Source: Aralia elata (Eukaryota; Streptophyta; Magnoliopsida; Apiales; Araliaceae). From it: a stretch of 64,000 nucleotides of DNA. The position numbers and the translations under genes were made by a program. The stretch covers positions 27,528,005-27,592,004 of the forward strand of contig CM068380.1 in assembly GCA_034770075.1 (NCBI GenBank). The letters run 5' to 3'. How positions within the stretch are numbered: the first letter of the stretch is position 1; every line of letters starts with the position of its first letter. Shown piece by piece: positions 53,278 through 64,000 of this stretch. The notes beneath the pieces are model-generated. The model had not been told where the DNA came from, did no database searches, and saw nothing but the letters and a program-made list of their open reading frames with translations.

Positions 53278-54522
53278 TGTCGTTAATACTCCAAAAGTAA
53301 AACCTTACTTCTACTCTATGAATACAAAATTCAGTATAGTGACAAGCAATGATCAATCCCACAGAGAGTGAATTTATCTTTGTTTATTATATTATTTTCG
53401 AAATCAAAATACTACTAAATATAAATTGAGGGGTTTTGAATTGATTTTAACTAACTAAAGCAACTGTAAATAATTAATAAGAATAATCAATAAATTGAAG
53501 ACTTCAGTTCTTCAGTTCAATATCACCTTTTTACAACAATGGATTAATCAAGTGTAACATTATTTACCCTTCAATGAAATTAATAGTCCTAACTAACAAT
53601 AAGCTCTGCTAACCGAAATTCCCCTTAGATTATCACCCAATGAACAAGTTCTTCACTAACTATCATACAACCTAGAACAAGCTCTCTAGATTTAATATAA
53701 TAGCAGCATTAAGAATTAGGGAATTAGACTATTCCAAGTAATAATCACATAAGCTCGAATTATTTAACATGTCTTCCGATAATCTTAGCACTACTCAAAA
53801 GTTTATCCATAATTATGTATTACTAATTACTACTTGTAATTAGGAACAATATCAATTACACGTAATACTATCAATTAATCTAGCAGATAATATTAGTTAA
53901 CTAATTTAATCCTGCAGAAACCAAATCAGTTAAACCAAATATTATATAATAGTTCAAATAGGTTATCAAGAATAAATTTCATATAAGAAAGAATAAATAA
54001 TGAATACTCAATAAACCATTAATTGTAAATAAGGTTCAATATCTCTTAAAACTGAAATAGAAAACTTAGCCTGACATGCCTTCAATCTCGCTTCAAAACT
54101 AAGGTTTTTGCAAATGTGTGATAGAAGGTAGTAGTCTCTAAAATCTGACTAATACATTGTATTTATACTCCTAGAATAAAATCCTAAAACTCCAAGAAAA
54201 TAATAGTCCAAGTTACAATAGAATCTCACTCTGCCGACTAGCCACGCTCCCGCTCATGCGCCCGCGCAAAGCCTCAGCGTCGCGGCTTGCCTATTGAGCG
54301 TCGCGGCCCAACTTCAAGAGCGCCGCAGCTCACAATGTTCTATCCGTTTTCTTTTTTTTTTCTCTTTGTGCGCCCATTTTGATCCATTTTTTCTCTTTTT
54401 CTCTTTTTAGTTCCAATTCCTCCTGAAATCAATAAATACCTTAATAAGTTCATATACACATAAAACATGTAATAAAACTAAATATAAAGGAATCAGAATT
54501 ATCAAATATTATGCAATTATCA
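53278..54522 (-). repeat. Athila 3' LTR, duplicate
   Basis: Equivalent to 5120-6397 with the same ends. It lacks about 25 bp near 54225 (the AATTCCTCAGAGATTACAAA segment). TATA box at 54160-54167 (minus); CTCTGTGGGATTGA motif at 53353-53368. Confidence 0.9.
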
Positions 54523-55646
54523 AATTCCCCCACCTTTACATGTCCTCGTGTAAACCAAAACAAAGGTAATATTAAAATCAACGGAATTCTATTCAACCAA
54601 ACTTTCAAAGGTTTTTATTCAATTACCAACCATGAATATCAACACTAATCAATAGAAATCTGATCAACACGTCATCAATCAATTCATAATAATAACCTTA
54701 TCATCCACCATTAAAACATTTTCAAATTAAAATGCACCCACATAAGTATCTTTCCTATGATCAACATTTATACCCAACTAAGTTTATATGGAATACCAAC
54801 TGTGCACAACTGATTCACAACTCAGAACATATTTTTCTATTATTCTTTTACACCTAATAGGACCTACAAATTCCAATCTTTATAGGTATTACATTTTATG
54901 CTTCATATCACACTATACACATTCTTTTATTTTGCAAGTGAGTGCGTTTTACGCTCCTTCTCACTTATTGCATATGTTTATAGGAGAGTGTGTTTTACGC
55001 TCCATCTCAACCCACCACATGATTTTTGCATTTTCTTCTCATTCAATCTTTCTTTAATTTTTTTTCAAATTTTTCTTTTCTTTTTGTTTCTTTTTTTTTT
55101 CTTTCTTTCCCATGGTCCTGTAAACAAAACAACCAGACAAACAGTTCTAAATCATGAAATCAGTGCACATAGTCAGACCCCACAAATAACTTAGCCAAAT
55201 AAACATGTATCCCATATTCAAGAACTCATGTAACACAAATTCAATTAAAATCAGTAAACTGTGGATCCCGACTTAGTTATCATCATTCATCAATTAATTC
55301 GGCATCAAACAAATTCTATCAATCAGCATCAACTTGCAATCTATGAGCGTAACCTTTAGAAACTTAGCCAAATAAAATCATAGAGAAAATTTTTTAAGGC
55401 AAGACATTTTTTTCAAGTTTTCCATAAGCACATCAGAACTTAGCATAAATTATCCTAAACTACCCTAAACCTCTCCCCTACACTCAAACTTTACATTGTC
55501 CCCAATGTAAGACAATCATACAAAGACGAGATAACTAAATAAAATGCAAGTAAAAAGTAATAAGGGATAAAAAAGCAAATCTAAATTATTGGGTTGCCTC
55601 CCAAGTAGCGCATTTGGTTAACGTCGTTTGCTCGACATCAATCTTC

Positions 55647-56800
55647 TCAATCCTCATAAATCGGATCCACTAAGTCCAACATCTCAACGTTCTCCACCTG
55701 ATATCCTTCATAGAAAGGTTTAAACCGGTGACCGTTTACTTTGAATATCTTTCCTGTGCTCGGACTTCGAATTTTCATTGCACCATGCTGAAAAATATTA
55801 GTAATAACAAAAGGTCCAACCCATCTAGAATGCAACTTACTTGGAAATAACTTAAGCCTTGAGTGGTAAAGGAGAACTTTTTATCCCACGGCAAAAATCT
55901 TCCTCGGAATCTGTTTGTCATGGAAGGCTTTAGTCTTCTCCTTATAAATCGTAGAACTTTCATAAGCGTCATTCCTCAATTCTTCGAGCTCCTACAACTA
56001 TAACTTCCTCTACTCTCCAACTTGACCTAGACTCATGTTGCATTGCCTAATTGCCCAAAAAGCCTTGTGTTCTAGCTCCACAGGGAGATGACATGGTTTC
56101 CCAAATATAATCCGGTAAGGTGACACGCTAATAGGAGTCTTGTATACTGTTCTATAGGCCCAAAGTGCATCCTTTAACCTAAGACTCCAATCTTTTCTGA
56201 TCGGATTGACTGCTTTCTCTAAAATGGACTTGACCTCACAGTTGGATACCTCAACTTGGCCATTACTTTGTGGATGATAGGATGTAGAAACCCTATGCAT
56301 CACATTGTATTTCCTAAACAGTATGGCTAGTATAGTGTTGCAAAAGTGTGTTCATCTATCACTAATGATGGCTCTTGGAGTTCCAAACCTGACAAATATG
56401 TTAGATTTGACAAAATCTACAATAACTTTAGAATCATCAGTCCTGGTGGCTTTAACTTCCAACCATTTAGAAACATAGTCAACAGCCAAAAGAATGTAAA
56501 TATTACCATAAGAAACAGGAAAAGGTCCCATAAAATCAATACCCCAAACATCAAAAATTTCAACAATTAAGATGGAAATTTATGGCATTTGATTCCCCTG
56601 TCTTTTGACAATTCGCACATGATTTACAAAACAGATAAGAATCTTTAAAGATAAAACACATTCTAAAACCTTATGGGTTGTCCTTTTTGGTCCAAAGTGA
56701 CCTCCACAAGCATAAGAGTGACAACATTAATAATCGACAAAAACTCACTATTAGGTACACACCTTCTAACTATTTGGTCCGCACAAAATTTCTATAAATA
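55647..56800 (-). pseudogene. Athila integrase, duplicate
   Basis: Ends 'LDLVDPIYED' with stop 55647. The Glu region 'NGQVEVSN' (near 56245) and 'GKPCHLPVELEHKAFWA' are readable, with 97 open codons from 56303. The second Asp region (near 56350) is altered relative to 8225. It is broken by several stops, as in the first copy. Confidence 0.85.
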
Positions 56801-57079
56801 CGGGTCATCCCAGACATAATATTTGGCATTACTCTTAAGTTTTTCTTTTTGGGATTTAGAAAACTCACTAGGAACATAGGCACTCACCAAGTAATTCACA
56901 ATATTAGCATACTAAGGTACAATCTCATCAATGAAAAATAAATGCTCATCGGGAAAAAAATAATCATTCAATGGTAATGCCTCTTCATCCTTAATCAGCC
57001 TGCTCAAATGATCTGCCACCAAGTTGTCCGCTCCCTTCTTATCCTTGATCTCCAAGACAAATTCTTATAGTAACAGAAT

Positions 57080-58055
57080 TCATCGAATGATTTTTGGTTT
57101 GGATTCCTTTTTGGTCAACAAATACCTAAAAGCAATATGGTCAGAATAAACTATAACTTTAGTACCAAGCAGATAAGATCTAAACTTGTCTAAAGCAAAA
57201 ACAACAGATAAAAGTTTTTTTTCAGTTGTAGAGTAGTTAATCTGAGCTTCATTCAAAGTTCTAGAAGCATAGTAGATGGCATGAACAACTTTGTCAACTC
57301 TTTGGCCTAAGAAAACCCCTACTGTATAGTTTTTGGCATCACATATAATCTCGAATGACAATTTCCAATTTGGTGGTTGTATCACTGGTGCTGAGGTCAA
57401 CAGTTTCTTCAATTTATCAAAAGCCTCCTTACACTCATCATCAAACTGCAATTCTACCTCCTTTTGTAGCAACTTACACAATGGCAACGCTATCTTTGAG
57501 AAGTCCTTGATAAATCGGCGATAGAAACCTGTATGTCCAAGAAAAGAGCGAATCTCCTGCACATTTGTAGGGTAAGACAAAGCAGTAATAATCTATATCT
57601 AAGCTTTATCAATTTCTAAATCCCCTAGCTGAAATGACATGACCGAGTATACCTTGCTCTACCATAAAGTGACATTTTTCCCAATTAAGAACAAGGTTAG
57701 TCTCTAAGCATCTATCTAGCACACGAGTCAAATTATCTAGGCACGCATCCAAAGAATTACCATGAATTGTGAAATCATCCATAAAGACTTCAATGCAATT
57801 TTCAAGAAGATCAGAAAAGATACTTACCATGCATCTTTGAAAAGTACCTGGTGCATTGCAAAGTTCAAAGGACATCTTACAATACACAAATGTACCGAAT
57901 GGATATGTGAATGTGGTCTTTTCCTAGTCTTCGGGAGCGATCACAATCTGGTTATAACCTGAAAAACCATCTTGAAAACAATAATAAGTATGCCCAGCTA
58001 ATCTTTCTAACATCTGATCAATAAAAGGGAGAGAAAAATGATGTTTTCTAATTAC
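57080..58055 (-). pseudogene. Athila RT C-terminal part and RNase H, duplicate
   Basis: 166 open codons (57580-57080) cover the connection and RNase H region ('SFLGHTGFYRRFIKDFSKIA', 'YYASRTLNEAQINYSTTEKK', 'KVIVYSDH'), longer than in the first copy. RT palm 'FMDDF' is readable near 57780. The copia junction is at 58055. Confidence 0.85.
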
Positions 58056-58648
58056 TGTTAGGTTTGTATATAACGCGAGCATGCAATCAAATTACACAAA
58101 TATAGCGGAAGCGCGATAAAATCGAATTTTAAATTTTTATACAAACCATCACCATGACCTTTCTTTGTACTCAATTATCAATTATACGAAAGAGATAGAA
58201 AATCATAATCATACCCTTGTAGAACCGTGTTTCCTCAGGTACGAGTTCAACTTTAAATCCTTCGCGTTCTCCTTGAATTCACTGGTTAGATTCCTTCCTT
58301 TGATCAACGTTAGTCATCCAAGTGTTTGGCCTCAAAAGGTGATCCACCAAGGAATAATATGTAGTCAAGAAGATGAGTGTTGGCAAAACCTTAGTTTCTA
58401 TCTCTATAAAATTTGTAAGTACTCTCCTAAATCTTATGGAAGCGTATTTCACCTCAATCCATAATAAGACTCATCTTATTTATATATATATATATAGGCA
58501 ACCCTCCTAAACTATTTAGGAATAAGATTTTATTTTAATTAAACTCTTTTAATTAATTAAACTCCTAATCAAATTAGGAATTTATTAGAGTACTTTTATT
58601 AATTAATTCTCAAACCCTTTTACAAATTAAATAATAATAATAGTAATA

Positions 58649-58685
<37 letters not shown>

Positions 58686-59898
58686 GACTCCTCTTATTAA
58701 TTTATATTTAATATTTTTAAAATATTAAATAATTAATATTAAGCTATTTAATTTATTCTATTACCATAGATTAAATTAAATATACTTAACTTATTATTAC
58801 GATTATGTCATTTACTTCTTAAATAAATATTTTCCTTTTACGATATGACCCTTTAGGTTCTCCATATTAAACCGGTTGTGAATAAATCAATTAGAACAAT
58901 TCTAATCTTATTTAAATAAATAAATTAAACTATTTAATTCATTTAAATAAATAATATTTATTCTACAATAAGGATAAGCCCCCTAAGCGATCAATGACTT
59001 TTCAGATAATATAGATTTCAATATTCATCACAAAAGAACCTTTTAATGAATAGTTACCGTACAATTCAATCATTCTATCATACAATGTCCCAATTAAATA
59101 TAAGACATTGAATTACTGTCAAGTCTTATTTTATTTAATTATATGTATTTTGATTCTCAAATGCACAACTCTCATAATACAAATTAGAAACTACTTTCTA
59201 ATTTCATTCTGTCTTGGCCAAGGACTACTGAGTTGTCATTTATCGAATCACATTGAGCATTCTCCCATTTTACTGGAAGCGGTAGATTCTTTGTTGACCA
59301 TTCACCTATCTCCATGTATAACTTATTATACCCAAGCATACCCTTTGATATACTCTAAGGGTCTTAAGGAACATGTCAAAGTATAACTCATCATACACAA
59401 GATACTATGATGATCTCAAGTCCAAGGATCACTTGTACTACTATCATTAGAGGAATTCCTATTGACAGAAAAGTAAAACTCCATTAGGTATTCCTTTAGC
59501 GAGTCATGTTTAGTGAACTTATTCCCCAATAAGTACATGCATACTTGCTTTAGTATCTCCACACAAATAATTATGAGATTAATCATCCTCTTCCTATGAG
59601 CAAACAAAATATGTACCAATCTATCTGGATTCACTAATCCTCTTTTTAGTAATCCAACAATTAGGACCGATTTTAGTTTTAAGCTCTTTAAGAATTTAGA
59701 TCTCATTGGTATGATCATCATCATGATTCTAAAAGCATTGCTCAAAACTATGGGTTTATCACATACAAAATAACAGTACCATGTAGATAAAGTAAAATGT
59801 CTTTAATTATTTAATTCTTTTATTAATAAATGAATAAGATTACAAAGTATATGCTACATCATATCAAATATGATTGGCTTGTGTGCATACTACTTTCA
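58056..59898 (-). repeat. Copia 3' LTR, duplicate, uninterrupted
   Basis: 1.84 kb, ends as in 38857-40664. Shows the pre-insertion state of the site of the gag-only element (CCATCACCATGACC at about 58147-58160, a single ATCAC). TATA box 58477-58484 (minus). An AAT microsatellite lies at 58627-58683. Confidence 0.9.
58627..58683. repeat. (AAT)n microsatellite in the copia LTR
   Basis: About 18 AAT/AGT units. Related shorter tracts lie at 24711-24768 and 39424-39450 in the other copia LTRs, so it is a variable part of the family LTR. Confidence 0.9.
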
Positions 59899-60011
59899 AT
59901 CTCCCACATGCACTAAATCCAATTGTCATGGTATCTAATACTCATCTTCTCTAAGTGACGATCAAACTGTTATTAGATTAAAGCTTTAGTAAATGGATCT
60001 ACAATGTTGTC

Positions 60012-60640
60012 TTAAGAGTCCACTTGCTCCAAAGTGACGTCTCCTCTTTCAATGATCTCTCTAATCAAATGAAACCGCTGTAACATGTGTTTGGATTTCT
60101 GATAAGACCTAGGTTCCTTAGCCTGCGCAACAGCTCCAGTGTTGTCACAGAATAAAGCTACGGCTCCTCTAATGCTAGGAACCACTCCAAGTTCAGTTAT
60201 GAACTTCTTCATCCAAACAGCTTCCTTTACAACTTCACTTGCAGATATGTACTCTACTACTGTCACTGAATGAGCAACTGTTTTCTGTTTGGAACTTTTC
60301 TAACTCACTGAGCTACTATTTAAGGTAAACACATATCCTAAAATGGATTTACTGTCATCTTGGTTCATTTGAAAACTTGAGTCTGTATAGCTCTCTAGTT
60401 TCAATTCAGACCTACCGTAGACAAGAAATACATCCTTAGTTCTTCTTAAATACTTTAGGATGTTTTTTACTGCCTTCCAGTGATCTTCTCTTGGACTCGA
60501 GTGATATCTGCTTGTTACACTAAGTGCATGAGCAACATCTGGTCTAGTACATATCATACCGTACATGATAGATCCTATTGTCGAATCATAATGAATTTTA
60601 CTCATACGGTCTCTCTCCTCAGGTGTCTTTGGGGCCTATT
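60012..60640 (-). pseudogene. Copia RNase H, duplicate
   Basis: Retains the segment deleted in the first copy, including 'ALFCDNTGAVAQAKEPRS' and 'HMLQRFHLIREII'. One frameshift near 60300 and a stop near 60017 break it. 'VEYISASE' and 'ESYTDSSFQ' mark the catalytic regions. Confidence 0.85.
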
Positions 60641-60716
60641 TCTTGGAGAGATGTATTCAATGGCTCATCGACATGAGACCTCTCTTGGAATCATCCATGC
60701 TAAACTTCTTTAGCAT

Positions 60717-61627
60717 CTAGGTAATGTACTTTCCTTGGGACAAGCCAAGCATCCTTTTAGATCTATCTCTATAGATCTTTATCCCCAAACTATAGGATGT
60801 TTCACCTAAGTCCTTTATGGAGAAGTGTTTAGATAACCAAATTTTGATCGACTGTAGCATAAGAACATCATTCCATATCAATAATATATCATCAACATAT
60901 AATAATGAAACAACACTTCCACTAACCTTCTTGTACACACAAGGTTCATCCTCATTTTTGATAAAATCAAACACTTTTATTGTCTCATCAAAACAGATAT
61001 TCCGCCTTTGAGAAACTTGCTTCAATCTATGAATGGATCGTTGTAGCTTGCAGACTTGATTTGTTTCAACCGTTGAAACAAAACCCTCTGGTTGTATCAT
61101 ATATACATCCTCCTTAAGTTTTCCATTGAGGAAGGCCGTCTTAATGTCCATTTGCCAGATTTTGTAGTTATAATGAGCTGCAATTGCAAGCAAAATCCGA
61201 ATGGAGTTAATCATAGCTACTGATGAGAAGGTTTCATCATAGTCAATACCTTGTCTTTGTTTGAAACCTTTTACAACCAATCGGACCTTATAGGTCTCTC
61301 CTTGTCGTCCACTCCATTCTTTCTTTTAAAGACCCATTTGCACCCAATAGGCTTCATGCCCTCAGGTGGTGAAACCAAAGTCCATACTTGGTTTTCATAC
61401 ATGGAGTCCATCTCGGATTTCATGGCTTTTAGCCATTTCTCTGAGTCTTTACTACACATAGCCTCTTCGTAAGTCAATAGATCATCATCATCTATGATGT
61501 GTACCTCATCATCATCCTCTATGATGAATCCATACATGTCGGGTATCTTTGGTACTCTTTCTGATTTATGAATAGGTTGTGGTACAGTAGGTTCTTCCAC
61601 TTGGTTAGGTACCTGACCTTGATCCAT
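60717..61627 (-). pseudogene. Copia reverse transcriptase, duplicate
   Basis: Best preserved RT in the window: 187 open codons from 61280 with 'IDYDETFSSVAMINSIRILL', 'QMDIKTAFLNGKL' (first catalytic Asp) and 'LLYVDDILL' (the YVDD box near 60900). The N-terminal part (61627-61271) reads 'AMKSEMDSMYENQVWTLV'. A frameshift at about 61275 separates the two. RT copies the RNA in cytoplasmic particles. Confidence 0.9.
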
Positions 61628-61633
61628 AGTATT

Positions 61634-62370
61634 TTATGGTTCTTGAACTTCTTCAAGATATATCTTACTTCCATTGACCCCTTCAAGGATAAACTCTTTT
61701 TCTAAGAAGGCAGCATGTTTTGCAACAAACACCTTTTGATCAATAGGATGATAGAAATAATACCCTGATGTTTCTTTAGGGTATTCCACGAATCTACACT
61801 TGTCGGATCTAGTATGTAGCTTATCATTAACTTTTTGACATAAGCTGGACAGCCCCAAGTGTTAACATGCTTAAGATTTGGTTTCCTCCCTGTTCATAAC
61901 TTATATGGAGTCTTTGGGACAGATTTGGTAGGTACCTTGTTAAATAGGTATGCAAGCGATTCTAAGGCATAATCCCAGAAGGATACTAGAAGGTCGGTAA
62001 AACTCATCATGAAATGAACTACGTCCAACAATGTTCGATTTCTCCTTTCAGATACACCATTCAACTGTGGTGTCCCTGGTGGAGTCCATTGTGAGATTAT
62101 ACCATTTTCTTTGAGACAATTGAGAAAATCATTGCTTAAGTATTCTCCTCCTCGATCCGATCGAAGAATCTTAATACTCTTGTTAGTTTGCTTCTCTACT
62201 TTACTTCTGAATTCTTTGAACTTTTCAAATGATTCAGATTTGTATTTCATCAAATACACATATCCAAATATTGAATAATCATCATTGAAAGTAATAAAAT
62301 AAGAATACCCTCCTCGTGCAGTCATTGTCATAGGCCCACATATGTATGTGTATACCAACGCTAACAACTC
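61634..62370 (-). pseudogene. Copia integrase, duplicate
   Basis: 157 open codons (62367-61894) with 'FITFNDDYSIFGYVYLM' (first Asp), 'SDRGGEYLSNDF' (second Asp) and 'VSERRNRTLLD' (Glu): the full DDE set. The C-terminal part (61858-61634) reads 'KCRFVEYPKETSGYYFYHP'. One stop near 61893 separates them. The ATTCT site hit at 30981 in the first copy is intact here at about 62378. Confidence 0.9.
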
Positions 62371-62376
62371 TGTAAC

Positions 62377-63022
62377 TCATTCTCCTTTTCCACTAAAAGG
62401 AGATTTAGTCATCTTACCCATGAGACAAGATTCACAAGTTAGATATGACTTGTAATCAGATAGCTCTAAAAGCCCATCTTTATGCAACTTGGTTAATCTT
62501 GTTTCATTAATATGGTCGAGTCTACAATGCCACATAAAAGTATAATTAATATCAACTCTTTTCCTTTTCTTAATTTGTTCAATTTGAAGTATATTTTTAT
62601 GCAAGTCAAGTATATAAAGTCCATTCAGTAAATTACCAACACCATATAGAACATTTTTATTATAAATAGAACAATCGTTGTTCTTTATTATAATATCAAA
62701 ACCATCCATATCCAATACAGAAATAGAAATAATGTTTCTTATAAGTGTTGGAACATAATAACAATTATTTAAACTAATGGACTTGCCCGTAGGCAGTACT
62801 AAACAATAAGTTCCTACAGTTAATGCAACAACTTTTGCTCCATTTCCCACTCGTAGGACGACTTCATCCTTATTCAGCTTTCTACTTCTGCTTAGTCCTT
62901 ACATAGTGTTACATATGTGAGAACCACAGCTGGTATCCAATACCCAAGTAGAAATTTGACTTTCAAAAAAATTAATTTCAATCATGAACAAACCTTGATC
63001 GGAAGTCGAAGCTTCTATAAGC
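62377..63022 (-). pseudogene. Copia protease end and pre-integrase region, duplicate
   Basis: 157 open codons from 62850 cover the end of protease and the HHCC zinc finger ('WHCRLDHINETRL...CESCLMGKM'). Upstream (62899-63000) 'WVLDTSCGSHICN' is the protease active site, with Ser in place of the usual Gly after DT. The frame is cut at 63022 by the LTR insertion, so gag is displaced. Confidence 0.85.
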
Positions 63023-63711
63023 TGAAAATAGTATGCACACAAGTCAGTCATATTTAATATGATGTAGCATATACTTTGTAATCTTATTCGTTTATTAATA
63101 AAAGAATTGATTTTCTTGAAAGGCATTTTACATTATGTACATAGTGTTTTATATTAAATGTGATAAACTCATAGTTTTGAGCAATGCTTTTAGAATCATG
63201 ATGGTGATCATGCTAATGAGATCTAAATTCTAGATAGCTCACAAACTAAAATCGTTCTTAATCGTTGGATTACTAAAAAGGGGATTAGTGAATCTGAATA
63301 GATTAGTACATACATTGCTTGCTCTTAGGAAGAGGATGATTGATCTCATAATCATTTGTGTGGAGACATTAAAGCAAGTATGTAGGTGCTTATTGGAGAA
63401 TAAGTATACTAAACGTGGCTTGCTAAAGAATACCTAATGGAGTTTACTCGGTTGTCAATAGGAATTCCTCTAATGATAGTAGTACAAGTGATTCTTGGAC
63501 TTGAGATCATTATAGTATCTTGTGTATGATGAGTTATACTTTGACATGATACCTTTAAGGTATATCAAAAGGTATGATTGGATATAATAAGTTGTACATG
63601 AAGTCTAGTAAAAGATGTGAATGTCCTATGTGATTCGATAAATGACAACTGACTAGTCCTTGGCCAAGGCAAAATGAAATTAGAAAGGAGTTTCTAATTT
63701 GCATTATTTAG
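63023..63711 (+). mobile_element. Copia LTR in opposite orientation, inserted in the copia
   Basis: Starts TGAAAATAGTATGCACAC and follows the minus strand of the copia LTRs (for example 59898 backward) as a plus-strand LTR of the same family, noticeably diverged. The left flank is TAAGC; the right flank is outside the window. Interrupted at 63712. Whether it is a solo LTR or a 5' LTR cannot be told. Confidence 0.8.
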
Positions 63712-64000
63712 TGTAACGAATGCAATTTTTGTGATTGAATAAAAATATTTGTTGAGTTATATAAATATTTTTATTAATTTATTGAGCTAAATAAATAATT
63801 TATTAAGTTTTTATGGAATGGGTATATGTTAAGTTTAATAATGTTAAATGTTATTTGAATGTGATTTGTTATGTTATTCTAATTTAATTTAATAATTAAA
63901 TTAGATGATGAAAAGGTTTATTTGAATAAATGATTTATTTGAATAAGAGAATTCATTTGGTGTTATTGTTATTTGTTAAATGAAATTATTAATTTAGTTA
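63712..64000 (+). mobile_element. Start of a solo-LTR-type insertion, same family as 27393-30135
   Basis: TGTAACGAATGCAATTTTTG and the following about 280 bp match the minus-strand start of the LTR 27393-30135 (reading back from 30135). It begins in the middle of the copia LTR, so it is nested in it. The end is outside the window. Confidence 0.8.

Larger units (their letters stand above)
53278..58055 (-). mobile_element. Duplicate of the Athila element, 3' half
   Basis: 3' LTR 53278-54522, polypurine tract 54523-54535, 3' untranslated region to 55646 with all hairpin modules (54938-55003, 55491-55510, 55589-55604), integrase 55647-56800, and RNase H/RT 57080-58055. The copia interrupts it at 58056, exactly where it does in the first copy. 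The 5' half lies beyond the window. Confidence 0.9.
49682..63022 (+). repeat. Second copy of a direct tandem duplication (matches 1493 onward)
   Basis: From AAACCGTTGAGACAGAG (49682) the sequence follows 1493 onward base for base with scattered substitutions and small indels. It runs through the solo LTR end, CACTA exons, Athila 3' LTR and pol, and into the copia, with identical insertion junctions. It lacks 10050-24316, 27393-30135 and 30981-35829. The copy is interrupted at 63022 by a copia LTR and continues beyond the window. Confidence 0.9.
58056..63022 (-). mobile_element. Duplicate of the copia element, 3' part
   Basis: 3' LTR 58056-59898, polypurine tract 59899-59914, RNase H, RT, integrase, pre-integrase and protease end, in minus orientation. 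Target repeat ATTAC (58051-58055) as in the first copy. Free of the three insertions seen there. Cut at 63022 by a plus-oriented LTR of the same copia family. Confidence 0.9.

Noticed and set aside
49682..63022. Interpretation as independent insertions of the same families at a second locus
   Set aside because: Four elements share the same junctions to the base, the same order and a shared stop codon in the CACTA gene, which requires duplication.
1..64000. Host genes, tRNA or rRNA genes, or a defence or biosynthetic system
   Set aside because: I looked for non-transposon protein families and RNA gene signatures on both strands and found none I could support; all recognisable coding text is transposon-derived.

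Overview
The window is plant nuclear DNA, probably from a eudicot. It is AT-rich heterochromatin made almost entirely of transposable elements. I see no host housekeeping gene, rRNA, tRNA or CRISPR array. Everything protein-like belongs to a CACTA (En/Spm) DNA transposon, Ty3/gypsy elements of the Athila and Tat/Ogre clades, or a Ty1/copia element (Angela/Tork-like by protein). Nearly all of it is broken by stops, frameshifts or insertions. The one exception I cannot place is a Lys/Glu-rich reading frame at 46.6-48.3 kb.

Layout, outermost first. (1) A CACTA element in + orientation supplies the base layer: 96-663, 4266-5119 and 44956-46370. (2) Its first gene is split by a 3.6 kb solo LTR (664-4265). 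Its second gene is split by an Athila-clade element in - orientation (5120-44955). (3) The Athila RT gene is split by a copia element in - orientation (9953-40664). (4) The copia is hit three times: its 3' LTR by a gag-only Athila-like element (10050-24316, target repeat ATCAC), its RT region by a 2.7 kb solo LTR (27393-30135, GGTAT), and its integrase region by a 4.8 kb solo LTR (30981-35829, ATTCT). (5) The gag-only element carries a Tat/Ogre element (13940-22262, AAATT), and the third copia insertion carries another Athila-type solo LTR (31101-32444, CCTGG). At its deepest the stack is five layers.

Right of the CACTA lies a + strand Athila-type remnant (about 46560-49681) that stops abruptly. 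From 49682 onward the sequence repeats the series that starts at 1493, in the same order and orientation: solo LTR, CACTA, Athila, copia, with the same insertion junctions. This is best read as a direct tandem duplication whose second copy runs off the window. The second copy lacks the gag-only/Tat insertion and both solo LTRs inside the copia, so those came later and in the first copy only. The second copy has its own late insertion, a copia LTR at 63023 that is itself interrupted at 63712.

The most unusual object is the Tat element at 13940-22262. Its left end is not a normal 5' LTR but an inverted copy of its own 3' LTR end, so both termini are U5 ends; a clean 5-bp target duplication flanks it. 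Other notable signals are a 70-bp tandem array with a 140-bp higher-order period next to a 101-bp array, hairpin/G-tract modules repeated in several Athila-type 3' regions, and a splice-acceptor-plus-short-basic-peptide block shared by three diverged solo LTRs. All comparisons were made by eye; no alignments or database searches were run.
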